Positions 12,930-21,413 of a DNA stretch of 64,000 nt are shown here, in pieces. The notes beneath the pieces are model-generated. The model did not search any database. It worked only from the letters and a program-made list of their open reading frames with translations, and was not told the origin of the DNA. The translations under genes and the position numbers were made by a program. The DNA is taken from positions 62,001 through 126,000 of the forward strand of contig NZ_JADIJK010000012.1 in the NCBI RefSeq assembly GCF_017355205.1, in the 5' to 3' direction. Each line of letters begins with the position of its first letter. Position 1 is the stretch's first letter. Origin of the DNA: Bacillus sp. SD088. GTDB lineage: Bacteria; Bacillota; Bacilli; Bacillales; Bacillaceae_C.

Positions 12930-13901
12930 GTGTTTGGCTTTCAGAAAATATTTAAACTAGTAACCTTACTTTTAGCAACGTGTTCAATATCTTTTATACT
13001 TGTTAGCCATTCCCCTATTGATCCAGTACAGACATATGTTGGGGCCGATATGATCCGAGTTAGTCCAGAGCAACGAGAAAACATTGCGGAATACTGGGGG
13101 TTAAATGACTCTCGTATCGAGCAATTTTTTAATTGGGGAAAAGCCGTTTTACACGGAAACCTTGGTACCTCTTTAATTTACCGAGCTCCAGTGGTGAGTG
13201 TGATTGGTGAACGTTTTGTCGCTTCTTTGTCCTTAATGGGGATTGCTTGGCTTTTGTCTGGTGTTATCGGTTTTATCTTGGGAATAATTGCTGGAATGCG
13301 AGAAGGAGCCATCTTGGATCGATTGATCAAAGGATATTGTTTCCTCCTCGCTTCCACTCCTGCTTTTTGGTTAGGATTATTGCTTTTAATCGTATTCTCC
13401 GTATGGTTAGGCTGGTTTCCAGTTGGGCTTGTATCCCCCGCGGGTGTTTTAACGGAAGATGTGTCTTTGGCTGAACGGTTACGGCATTTATTTTTACCGG
13501 CCTTAACACTTAGTATTTTAGGTGTAGCGAATGTAGCTTTACATACAAGGCAAAAATTAGTCGAAGTTTTGCAAAGTGAGTTTATTCGATTTGCCAGAGC
13601 AAAAGGTGAGCGAGGCTTCCTTTTGCTCTTTAGACATGGTATGCGGAATATTTCCCTTCCGGCGGTCTCCTTGCATTTTGCCTCTTTTGGTGAATTATTT
13701 GGCGGTGCTATTTTAGCGGAACAAGTATTTTCATTTCCAGGTCTTGGGCAAGCGATTGTACAGGCTGGTTTAGGGGGAGATGTTCCACTCCTTTTAGGGA
13801 TTGTATTATTTAGTACTCTTTTTGTCTTTACTGGCAATCTGACGGCAGATCTATTATATCAATTCATTGACCCCCGATTAAGAAGGAGGGGAGGGAGATG
13901 A
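12930..13901 (+). CDS. nikB: Nickel-type ABC importer, permease 1
   Basis: A roughly 323-residue inner-membrane permease with about six segments and the EAA-type cytoplasmic loop (EFIRFARAKGERGFLLLFRHGMRN). The start is uncertain. GTG at 12930 is the first standard start, but the only good Shine-Dalgarno (GGGAGG, 12901-12906) lies too far upstream. The frame continues upstream as IKQIAVFGFQK, which looks native, so translation may begin at a non-standard ATC near 12915. The stop overlaps the next gene by 4 bases. Confidence 0.85.
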   Translation: MFGFQKIFKLVTLLLATCSISFILVSHSPIDPVQTYVGADMIRVSPEQRENIAEYWGLNDSRIEQFFNWGKAVLHGNLGTSLIYRAPVVSVIGERFVASLSLMGIAWLLSGVIGFILGIIAGMREGAILDRLIKGYCFLLASTPAFWLGLLLLIVFSVWLGWFPVGLVSPAGVLTEDVSLAERLRHLFLPALTLSILGVANVALHTRQKLVEVLQSEFIRFARAKGERGFLLLFRHGMRNISLPAVSLHFASFGELFGGAILAEQVFSFPGLGQAIVQAGLGGDVPLLLGIVLFSTLFVFTGNLTADLLYQFIDPRLRRRGGR

Positions 13902-14743
13902 ATTCACGTACATCTATTCCAAGAACAGGAAATATTCGTCGAAGGATAGTGGCCGTAGTATGTATCGCAACTATCCTATTAGTAAGCTTAATTGTAAGTG
14001 GATTCTTTATCGATTCAGACAAACTTGGGGTGAATTTAACAACAAAGAATAGTCCTCCTTCATGGGAGCATCCTTTTGGAACCGATTGGCTAGGAAGGGA
14101 TATGTTAGCAAGGACATTGAAGGGTCTGTCTTTGAGTCTTGGGGTTGGCCTGTTAGCTGCGTTTGTAAGTACCCTGATTGCCCTTATATTAAGCATGCTC
14201 GCTTCAATAAATCAAAGGGTGGATGCCCTAGTGGCATGGGTGATTGACCTATTTCTTAGTGTGCCGCATATGGTCACCTTAATATTAATTTCCTTTGCGA
14301 TAGGCGGAGGATTTAAAGGAGTGGTCATTGGATTGGCGCTTACGCATTGGCCGAGTCTGACACGATTGCTAAGGGCGGAAGTTTTGCAAATTACAACAAC
14401 GGATTATGTGGCTGTTTCATTGAAGCTGGGGAATTCACGTTTATGGGCCGCGATCCATCATATTCTCCCACATATCATCCCGCAGCTTTTTGTTGGCTTT
14501 GTTTTACTCTTTCCTCATGCCATTTTACACGAAGCCGCTGTCACATTTTTGGGATTTGGTTTATCTTCAGAAACACCGGCTATTGGTATTATATTATCCG
14601 AAGCTATGCGCTACTTATCCACAGGTATGTGGTGGCTAGCCTTTTTTCCAGGAGTATCTTTATTAGTCATGGTAGGACTTTTTGATATAATCGGCCGAAA
14701 TATTCGGAAATGGAATGATCCTTTCCATGGCAAAGGTTTTTAG
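13898..14743 (+). CDS. nikC: Nickel-type ABC importer, permease 2
   Basis: A 281-residue inner-membrane permease of the OppC/NikC type. It has HPFGTDWLGRDMLARTL, the family signature after the first membrane segment, and an EAA loop (DYVAVSLKLGNSRLWAAIHHILPH) near residues 170-195. ATG overlaps the stop of permease 1 (ATGA), so the two partners are probably made in equal amounts. Confidence 0.9.
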   Translation: MNSRTSIPRTGNIRRRIVAVVCIATILLVSLIVSGFFIDSDKLGVNLTTKNSPPSWEHPFGTDWLGRDMLARTLKGLSLSLGVGLLAAFVSTLIALILSMLASINQRVDALVAWVIDLFLSVPHMVTLILISFAIGGGFKGVVIGLALTHWPSLTRLLRAEVLQITTTDYVAVSLKLGNSRLWAAIHHILPHIIPQLFVGFVLLFPHAILHEAAVTFLGFGLSSETPAIGIILSEAMRYLSTGMWWLAFFPGVSLLVMVGLFDIIGRNIRKWNDPFHGKGF

Positions 14744-14757
14744 GGAGAGGTGAGAGT

Positions 14758-15723
14758 GTGATTTCAAAGAAACGATCAATGATTGGAGAAGCACGGAAAG
14801 GGCCACCTTTATTTGAAGTGAAGCAGCTTTCGCTTGTCTTTCGTCAATATCAAAAAGGATGGCAGGAATCAAGAATTCAAGCTATTAGTAAGTTTGACTT
14901 AACGATCCACAAAAGAGAAATTGTGGCAATTGTTGGGGCAAGTGGATCAGGAAAAAGCTTACTAGCTAACGCTGTTTTAGGAATATTACCTGAAAATGCG
15001 GAAACAGGTGGAGTTATTTTGTACGAAGGGGAAGCCTTAACACCTAAAAGACAAGAAGACCTGAGAGGAAAAGAAATTGCCCTTATTCCACAATCAACGA
15101 ATGCTCTTGATCCGTTAATGAAAGCGGGAAAACAGGTTCAAACGGTGATAAAGGGGAAAAACAAGAAAAAGATTCAACAGGAACTTTTTCGGAGAGTGGG
15201 ATTAGCAAGTGAAGCAGGGGATCAGTATCCGTTTGAATTATCGGGAGGTATGGCAAGAAGAGTATTGGTGACTATAGCTATGGCTAGTCATGCTAAACTG
15301 ATTATTGCAGATGAACCAACACCTGGATTGGATGAACATGCCCGAGATGAAACGATCCGATATATAAAGCAGTTAGCTAATGAAGGAAAAGGGGTTATGT
15401 TTATTACCCATGATATTATGGCAGCCCTAGAAATAGCGGACAAAATTGCTGTTTTTTATGCGGGCCAAACAGTTGAAATCGCCAATATTGAAGATTTTGC
15501 TGGAAAAGGGGAACGACTTCGACATCCCTATACAAAGGCATTATGGAATTCCCTTCCCCAGAATGAGTTTAAGCCATTACCAGGCTCTCAACCAGCAACA
15601 GGCACTACTTTAGATGGTTGTGTTTTTGCGTCAAAATGTCCACTGGCGACCACGATATGTAAACAAAAGCAACCACAAGATCGATCTTTGAATCATGGAA
15701 TGGTGAGGTGCTTTCATGCTTAA
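14758..15723 (+). CDS. nikD: Nickel-type ABC importer, ATPase 1
   Basis: A 321-residue ATPase subunit. Walker A is GASGSGKSLL, the signature is LSGGMARR, Walker B is LIIADEPTPGLD, and the C-terminal oligopeptide-family extension carries the CVFASKCPLATTIC cysteine cluster. GTG start behind GGGAGAGGTGAG. It pairs with the shorter ATPase encoded next, overlapping it by 8 bases. Confidence 0.9.
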   Translation: MISKKRSMIGEARKGPPLFEVKQLSLVFRQYQKGWQESRIQAISKFDLTIHKREIVAIVGASGSGKSLLANAVLGILPENAETGGVILYEGEALTPKRQEDLRGKEIALIPQSTNALDPLMKAGKQVQTVIKGKNKKKIQQELFRRVGLASEAGDQYPFELSGGMARRVLVTIAMASHAKLIIADEPTPGLDEHARDETIRYIKQLANEGKGVMFITHDIMAALEIADKIAVFYAGQTVEIANIEDFAGKGERLRHPYTKALWNSLPQNEFKPLPGSQPATGTTLDGCVFASKCPLATTICKQKQPQDRSLNHGMVRCFHA

Positions 15724-16321
15724 AGCGAATGGAGTCGGTTATCATTATCCAAACCAAACCTGGTTATTTCGCCAGATCGATCTTCATGTTCACCCAGGCG
15801 AAGTAGTCGGCCTATTTGGAAAAAGTGGATCAGGAAAATCTACGTTAGCAAGAATAATGGCGGGTTTTTTAAAACAAAATCAGGGTAGTGTAACAGTAGA
15901 TAATGTCCCTTACCCGATCAAGGGGGTACATCCCGTCCAATTAATCTTGCAGCATCCGGAAAAAGCTGTTAATCCGCGATGGAGAATGAGGAAGACCTTA
16001 TCTGAAGGTGGTATTCCAGAAAAACCGCTTTTAAATGTTCTGGATATTCAAGAAGATTGGTTGTCTCGTTATCCAAGTGAAATATCGGGAGGAGAATTAC
16101 AACGTTTTTGTCTGGCGCGAGCATTTAGGCCCGCAACAAAGTATTTAATTGCTGATGAAATAACAACAATGTTGGATGCTGTCAACCAAGCACAGATTTG
16201 GCAAACCGTTTTAGAGATAGCCAAACAGCGTGAGATTGGAATCCTTGCTATTAGTCATGATCAATATTTATTAAAAAGAATTAGTGATCGCATCATTCAT
16301 TTTGATGAGCTCATTCAGTAA
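15716..16321 (+). CDS. nikE: Nickel-type ABC importer, ATPase 2 (short form)
   Basis: A 201-residue ATPase, short for the family because it ends soon after the switch histidine (ILAISHDQY) and lacks the oligopeptide C-terminal domain. Walker A GKSGSGKSTLA and signature ISGGELQRF are intact. Walker B reads LIADEITTMLD instead of DEPTxxLD, a variant I associate with NikE/CntF-type subunits. It is the last gene of the importer; no clear terminator follows. Confidence 0.88.
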   Translation: MLKANGVGYHYPNQTWLFRQIDLHVHPGEVVGLFGKSGSGKSTLARIMAGFLKQNQGSVTVDNVPYPIKGVHPVQLILQHPEKAVNPRWRMRKTLSEGGIPEKPLLNVLDIQEDWLSRYPSEISGGELQRFCLARAFRPATKYLIADEITTMLDAVNQAQIWQTVLEIAKQREIGILAISHDQYLLKRISDRIIHFDELIQ

Positions 16322-16543
16322 ATTGTTTGAGCGGGAACTTTTTTAGGTTGTGGATAGAGGAAAGGAAATACAGTAGAGAACTTCCTTGTTTCATATACTT
16401 GAAAGGTGGAATGCTTGTTTCAGTTCCCCATATTTTGTATACTTTCCACGAACGAGAATAGAAAATCGATCTCCGGAAAAAATAATCTTAGATTGTCTAT
16501 TAGAAATGTGAAAACTCCTACTGATTGTGAGGTGTATTGTAGA

Positions 16544-16993
16544 ATGGACGATTTCAAAGTGAAGACCGTTTATGAAGAACGCACATATGAACGGCATCGT
16601 TTTAGTTTTTCCATAGGCGGTAGGGAATACGAAGGGAATTTCCATGAGGGGGAAATTCAATGGCTTCATCCCCATCCGAAACAAGATCTGAATGAAGATC
16701 AGTTACAATGGATTGAATCAGAGGTGCGTCGATTATTATCAGAGAATGAAGTGATAGATAATGCTGAAGAGTTAGATGGCCTCGAAGTTGAGCCAATGTT
16801 TCCGGATCAAGTCCATCAAGCTCATCAATTTAAGTTAAATATTGAAGGGGAACAATTCAAAGGAATGGTCCGGAATGGAAAGTTAGAATGGTTCCATCCC
16901 AAACCACGACGTAAACTGGCTAATGATAAAGTGGAAAAGGTAGAAAAGCAAATACAGGAAAAAGTAAAAAAGCAAATAGATGAAGAAGAGTAA
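16544..16993 (+). CDS. Hypothetical protein with two internal repeats (DUF5342/YheE-like)
   Basis: A 149-residue acidic soluble protein made of two similar halves. Residues about 14-65 (HRFSFSIGGREYEGNFHEGE then IQWLHPHP) and about 88-145 (HQFKLNIEGEQFKGMVRNGK then LEWFHPKP) align well. The pattern of a beta hairpin followed by a tryptophan-histidine-proline turn recalls the small Bacillus protein YheE, present once there. ATG at 16544 was chosen over an upstream start at 16406 because GAGGTG lies 10 bases before it. The function is unknown. Confidence 0.7.
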   Translation: MDDFKVKTVYEERTYERHRFSFSIGGREYEGNFHEGEIQWLHPHPKQDLNEDQLQWIESEVRRLLSENEVIDNAEELDGLEVEPMFPDQVHQAHQFKLNIEGEQFKGMVRNGKLEWFHPKPRRKLANDKVEKVEKQIQEKVKKQIDEEE

Positions 16994-17018
16994 AAAGCAC
17001 AACCACTATCCCTTAAAC

Positions 17019-17044
17019 TGGTCCGTGCATTAGCGGGCCTTTCT
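17019..17044 (+). terminator. Terminator after the repeat protein
   Basis: GGTCCG pairing with CGGGCC (one G-U pair) followed by TTTCT. Confidence 0.6.
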
Positions 17045-17111
17045 ACATGAGCAAGTTTTGAAACTTTTTTTGTTTTAATTCGTAATCACCTTTATATCCG
17101 GGGGTGATGAG

Positions 17112-17975
17112 ATGAGGAAATATATAGGCATTTTTATAATAATCTTCGGTGTTATAATCGCGATTGGGGCTTTAGCGGAATTCAGACATACACCTATTGC
17201 TTCCACCATTGCATTATTGGTCATTAGTTTCCCGCTTTATATTCTAGGACAGCTAGTTCGAACATCTAAAGTGGAAATGAAACGTAGTGGAATCCTTTGG
17301 CTCAAAATCTTTGTTTTTTGTTTGATCATACTTCCTCTTATTTTTTATTCCTATGAACTATACGAAGATATGAAATGGCAGGCGATTGATGATGGAAAAT
17401 ACATATTTTATAAACCAGGATCCAATGAATTCGGGAGTCTATCCTTACTATTTTTAATGGCCCTTTTTCTTTTAATTCCGATTAGGCTTTTTAGTCCTGA
17501 ATTAAAGCGAAAACGATTAATGAGTACGATAATCATTATGACGATTTTCCTTTACGGTGGATTCCGGTATTACATGTGGTTAGATTACCGCGGAGTGCAT
17601 CAAGAATTAGGCTTAATTTCCCAAAATTGGGCAGGGGAACAGATTGTTCAGTCTTTTAGTCAAATCGAAAGAATATACGTGGAACCAGGTTTATATCAAG
17701 CTAGTCTTGGTGATCCAACAGATGAAACGGAGTTTACATGGAAAATGATTTTTATGAATAAAAATGGGATGAGTACTACCTATTCATTTCGCAGTCTATC
17801 TAAAGATGTTTTGGGCAATGCCTTTCAAATGAAAGCTATTGCTGAGGAAGAGGATATTCCCTTCATTGTAAATAAGATGAGCAATAAGGAGCGCGAGTGG
17901 TTTGATCTTGAACTGGAATTAAAAAAATGGGAGAAGGAGCCATTTTATCTCTTCTTTGAAATTGAAGGGACATAA
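17112..17975 (+). CDS. Hypothetical polytopic membrane protein
   Basis: A 287-residue protein with five likely membrane segments in the first 160 residues (starting near 4, 30, 62, 108 and 138) and a soluble C-terminal domain of about 120 residues, probably mixed alpha/beta. I do not recognise the family. ATG follows GGGGGTGATGAG. Its stop codon overlaps the start of a 45-codon frame (TAATG), so the two may be translated together. Confidence 0.7.
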   Translation: MRKYIGIFIIIFGVIIAIGALAEFRHTPIASTIALLVISFPLYILGQLVRTSKVEMKRSGILWLKIFVFCLIILPLIFYSYELYEDMKWQAIDDGKYIFYKPGSNEFGSLSLLFLMALFLLIPIRLFSPELKRKRLMSTIIIMTIFLYGGFRYYMWLDYRGVHQELGLISQNWAGEQIVQSFSQIERIYVEPGLYQASLGDPTDETEFTWKMIFMNKNGMSTTYSFRSLSKDVLGNAFQMKAIAEEEDIPFIVNKMSNKEREWFDLELELKKWEKEPFYLFFEIEGT

Positions 17976-18112
17976 TGCATTTAAAAGAAGAAGTTTATTG
18001 GCTTTTTCGCTATTATACCCAACAAAATCCTAACGAAGTTTTTGCACCCGGGTTAAATATCAACCTTCCCCACTTCTTAAATATTGACTCTATAGATACT
18101 GAAGAGATATAG
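17975..18112 (+). CDS. Small hypothetical protein, translationally coupled
   Basis: A 45-residue frame beginning at ATG inside the TAATG overlap with the preceding gene. It reads MHLKEEVYWLFRYYTQQNPN and ends in IDSIDTEEI. It has no Shine-Dalgarno of its own and would depend on reinitiation. The composition is protein-like and polar, with no membrane segment. It could be a real partner of the membrane protein, or the tail of a decayed gene. Confidence 0.4.
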   Translation: MHLKEEVYWLFRYYTQQNPNEVFAPGLNINLPHFLNIDSIDTEEI

Positions 18113-18146
18113 TATTTTAGATACAATTCAACAAGAGGGAGAAAGA

Positions 18147-19328
18147 ATGATGGAAGAGAGAAAATTTACACTACCCATTTTATTAATAAATTTATTTATC
18201 GCATTTTTAGGAATTGGGCTTGTGATCCCTGTAATGCCAACGCTTATGAACGAACTAGGTATTTCCGGCTCTGTTGTTGGATATATGGTTGCTGCCTTTG
18301 CCATTTCCCAGTTGGTCATGTCCCCGTTTTCGGGACGATGGGTTGATCAGTTTGGACGGAAGAAAATGATTGTGATTGGGTTGTTATTTTTTAGTGTTTC
18401 CGAATTATTATTCGCGGTTGGGCAGGAGCTGATCGTGTTATTTTTTTCTCGTATTTTAGGTGGAGTGAGTGCGGCTTTTATTATGCCAGCTGTAACGGCG
18501 TTTATAGCAGATATCACAACAGTGGAAACTCGATCAAAGGCATTAGGTTATATGTCAGCAGCTATATCGACAGGTTTTATTGTTGGACCAGGTGTTGGAG
18601 GGTTCCTTGCGGAAATTGGCACGCGAATTCCATTTTTCTCCGCATCGCTTCTTGCTTTTATTGCGGCCATTTTTTCTGTAGTTATGCTTCGGGAACCAGA
18701 GCGAAATCAAGATGAACAGAAGCAAGAGCAGAAGCCAGGATTTAAACGTGTATTTGCGCCGATTTATTTTATTCCCTTTATGATCATTATGATTTTTTCT
18801 TTTGGGTTAGCGTCGTTTGAGTCGATTTTTAGTTTATTTGTTGATCATAAATTTAGCTTTACTCCGAAGGATATAGCGATCGTCATTACTGGTGGAGCCC
18901 TCCTAGGAGCTGTTGCACAAGTGATTCTATTTGATCGTCTAACAAAATATATCGGGGAAATACGCCTTATTTTGTTTAGTTTGATTTTTTCCGCGCTCCT
19001 TGTTTTTTTGATTACCATTGTGAAAACGTATATGAGTATTTTGTTTGTCACCATCATTCTCTTTGTAGGTTTTGATTTAATGCGCCCAGCCGTCACCTCT
19101 TACTTATCAAAAGTTGCCGGTGATGAGCAAGGGTTTGCGGGGGGAATGAATTCCATGTTCACGAGTATCGGCAATATCCTTGGTCCGATTATCGGCGGGA
19201 TGCTCTTTGATGTAAATTTAGATTATCCTTTCTATTTTTCAACGATCATTTTGGTAATCGGCGTTGTCCTTTCTTTAAAGTGGAAAAAACCAGAATCGAT
19301 TGATGAACCGCAATTTTTAAATGAGTAA
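18147..19328 (+). CDS. MFS transporter, NorA/Bmr-like drug exporter group
   Basis: A 393-residue, twelve-segment major facilitator. The DHA1 features are present: motif A GRWVDQFGRKKMIVIG between segments 2 and 3, and motif C STGFIVGPGVGGFLAE in segment 5. Closest in pattern to NorA, Bmr and Blt multidrug/proton antiporters of Gram-positive bacteria. AGAGGGAGAAAG precedes two adjacent ATG codons; either could start. No regulator is adjacent, and the substrate is not predictable. Confidence 0.88.
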   Translation: MMEERKFTLPILLINLFIAFLGIGLVIPVMPTLMNELGISGSVVGYMVAAFAISQLVMSPFSGRWVDQFGRKKMIVIGLLFFSVSELLFAVGQELIVLFFSRILGGVSAAFIMPAVTAFIADITTVETRSKALGYMSAAISTGFIVGPGVGGFLAEIGTRIPFFSASLLAFIAAIFSVVMLREPERNQDEQKQEQKPGFKRVFAPIYFIPFMIIMIFSFGLASFESIFSLFVDHKFSFTPKDIAIVITGGALLGAVAQVILFDRLTKYIGEIRLILFSLIFSALLVFLITIVKTYMSILFVTIILFVGFDLMRPAVTSYLSKVAGDEQGFAGGMNSMFTSIGNILGPIIGGMLFDVNLDYPFYFSTIILVIGVVLSLKWKKPESIDEPQFLNE

Positions 19329-19394
19329 ATCCCTTTATCACGGGAATACTAACCTTTCCAACTAATTATTAAAATAAAAGGGAAGGTGATGGAA

Positions 19395-19634
19395 TTGGCA
19401 AAAATTGCTGTAGAAACGCCACTTGAAGATGTGAAACATGCTCTAGAACAAAAGGGGCATGAAGTCTTTATGTTTACAAATGAGGAAGAAGCAAAAGGAT
19501 CCAATCTTGCGGTTGTTCGAAGTTTAAATGAAATTGATGCAGCAGCTGAGCAGTTTGATTTTCCATTTGTGAGCATGGAAGGCATGTCTGTAGAGCAAAT
19601 TGTTGAAGATGTAGAGCAAAGATTACATCGATAA
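19395..19634 (+). CDS. UPF0180 (YkuS-like) small protein
   Basis: A 79-residue conserved hypothetical protein. AKIAVETPLEDVKHALEQKG at the N-terminus and GMSVEQIVEDVEQRL at the C-terminus are the UPF0180 hallmarks. I chose the TTG at 19395, preceded by GGGAAGGTGA, because homologues begin MAKKIAVE. A GTG (19386) and an ATG (19389) lie upstream. Function unknown. Confidence 0.82.
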   Translation: MAKIAVETPLEDVKHALEQKGHEVFMFTNEEEAKGSNLAVVRSLNEIDAAAEQFDFPFVSMEGMSVEQIVEDVEQRLHR

Positions 19635-19640
19635 GAAGAA

Positions 19641-19856
19641 GAGGCTGGGACAAAAGTGTTTTTACTAAAGAAAAAAACGAACTAGTATGGTGCATATACT
19701 TGCTCCGGAAATGCGGGCGAGTGGCAAGACTTCTCAGGCTTCGCCTTCCGGAGTCTTGCCGAATTCTCACTTCCCGCAGGATCTACGTATATTTCCTCCT
19801 CTAAGGAAATACATTGTTCGTCTTTGGGGTTAGCATTTTAGTTATGTCTCAGTCTC
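19641..19856 (+). repeat. GAGGCTGGGACA intergenic repeat, copy 1
   Basis: A noncoding element bounded by GAGGCTGGGACAAAA and an imperfect inverted end TTATGTCTCAGTCTC. Inner landmarks shared with other copies are CGAACTAGTATGGTG, GGGCGAGTGGCAAG and CTTCCCGCAGGA. The inverted ends can fold as a terminator for the upstream gene. Other copies lie at 37188, 41501, 52384 and, inverted, 54454. Confidence 0.85.
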
Positions 19857-19859
19857 TTT

Positions 19860-20990
19860 TCAATTAGAAATATCATTAGAGTCTACCTTTTTTAAATCTT
19901 GTACGGCAGGACCGGTTACTACTTTTCCGGTGCTATTAAAAATAGAGCCATGGCAAGGGCAATCCCATGTGTGATCACCATCATTCCAGTGCACCTCACA
20001 TCCCAAATGGGTACAAGCAAGGTCTAAATAATGGATATCCCCATTTTGATCTTTAAATAGGCCAATTTGTTGGTCATCGATTTCAACGGTTGCTGCTTGG
20101 TTCTTTTTTAAATGCGCTGCTTTTGTTTGTAAAGAGGAATCTTCTTTCTCGTCATTATTTTGCAATCGATTTGCAGCAAAAATTTCTTGGTATGGGTTTT
20201 TCTGTTCCATGATTAAGTTGCAGATTAATTTTGCGCCAACTGCAGCATTGGTTAATCCCCATTTATTTAATCCGGTAATGGTATAGATATTCTCATCCTC
20301 TGAAGCGAGATATCCCATTAATGGACGACGATCCTCAGTAACCAAATCATGCTCGGACCAATATGAGCAGACCTCAGAAGAACTGAATGTTTGTTCTGCA
20401 AACTTAGCTAATTGCTGGTAGCGATCAGAGGTGGAATGTTGATCTCCGGTTTTGTGTGTTTCCCCGCCAACTAGGAGATACTCCTCATCATTTACCTTGG
20501 TGTGGCGAATGCTTCGTACTGAGCGGTCCACATTAATATACATGCCACCTGGAAAATCTTGAGGATAACGTAGCGCTAATAAATGATGTGACAGGTTGCA
20601 AATGTTTTGCATAAAAGGAATCGGGATCATAGGTCGGAAAAAGAGTTGTGAATACAACATGTTTACTTGTCACCGTATAGTCCGAATTAGTCGATAAATG
20701 GATGCGATTTCCTTCTTTTTTTAAATCTGTCACCATGGTATCCTGGTAGACGCTTCCCCCTAGTTGATCAATCTCTTTTAGCACTCCCAATGAAAATTTA
20801 ACCGGATTAAATTGGGCCTTATCTTTCATAATTAAGGCGGAATGTACATCCAAATCAAGAGGACAGTCCATTTGTAGGCCACCAAGAATAGAAAGCTTCT
20901 TATAAGCCGCAGCCTCTTTTTCTAATGGTTGTACTTCCTCCTTTGTTTGAGCATAGACATAGGCATTGGAGCTTCTTCTAGTTGGGAATC
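19860..20990 (-). pseudogene. Broken FAD oxidoreductase with C-terminal Rieske domain (YhfW-like)
   Basis: The intact relative in Bacillus is about 500 residues: an N-terminal DAO-type FAD domain and a C-terminal Rieske [2Fe-2S] domain. Here the Rieske domain is complete ([10 protein letters not shown] and CPCHGSIFN supply the Cys-His pairs). The FAD domain is split by a frameshift near 20560-20600, where SFISATLS in one frame continues as [12 protein letters not shown] in another. About the first 140 residues, including the dinucleotide-binding glycine motif, are missing; recognisable sequence ends near 20990 (NAYVYAQTKEEV). The gene is therefore dead. The GTTCAAAAAGTCC repeat lies about 150 bp further upstream. 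Confidence 0.85.
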
Positions 20991-21140
20991 CTTCGGTTTG
21001 CTAAATATATTCCATAAAAAATAAAGAGAAAAACAGATAATCAAAATGATATCCAAGAAATTGGCTGGATAAACCATATGAATTGTCCTAATCGACCATG
21101 ACTTATGGGGATCCCCTTAGTAAAATGAAAAATAAGTTTA

Positions 21141-21385
21141 AGAGGGTGTTCAAAAAGTCCGGTAAAAATGACACAGCGGGATAAATGATATCGACACGTT
21201 CTGTCGAACATCGAAGCTACCTCAATACACGCAAGTCCGCTCCTTGGAAAAGAAACCCACTTTTCCTTCGTGCGATACAGATTCAGGGAAGCTTTCCCTT
21301 GTGCGAAAGCAGGATGTACGAGTGTCGGACGCTAGCGATTGTTGTCAGCATAGCTGTCGACTGGTTCTTTTGAACACACATTTTT
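21141..21385 (+). repeat. GTTCAAAAAGTCC intergenic repeat, copy 1
   Basis: Starts with AGAGGGTGTTCAAAAAGTCC and GGTAAAAATGACAC and ends with TTTTGAACACA, so the ends form an imperfect inverted repeat. The interior holds several short hairpins such as CGACA/TGTCG. Copy 2 is at 42921-43115 and shares the first ~50 bases and both ends. No coding sequence is convincing inside. Confidence 0.8.
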
Positions 21386-21413
21386 AAGTATGTTTACAAC
21401 AAGGAGGAGCAAA

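Noticed and set aside
13178-13837. A 219-codon minus-strand frame opposite permease 1
   Set aside because: It is an antisense shadow of the permease with lysine/threonine/proline-rich unnatural composition and no ribosome site.
21390-21413. Upstream start of the first sulfatase-fold protein
   Set aside because: The AAGGAGG motif lies downstream of this start and 6 bases before ATG 21414; homologous proteins start at MKLIFISLD-like sequence.
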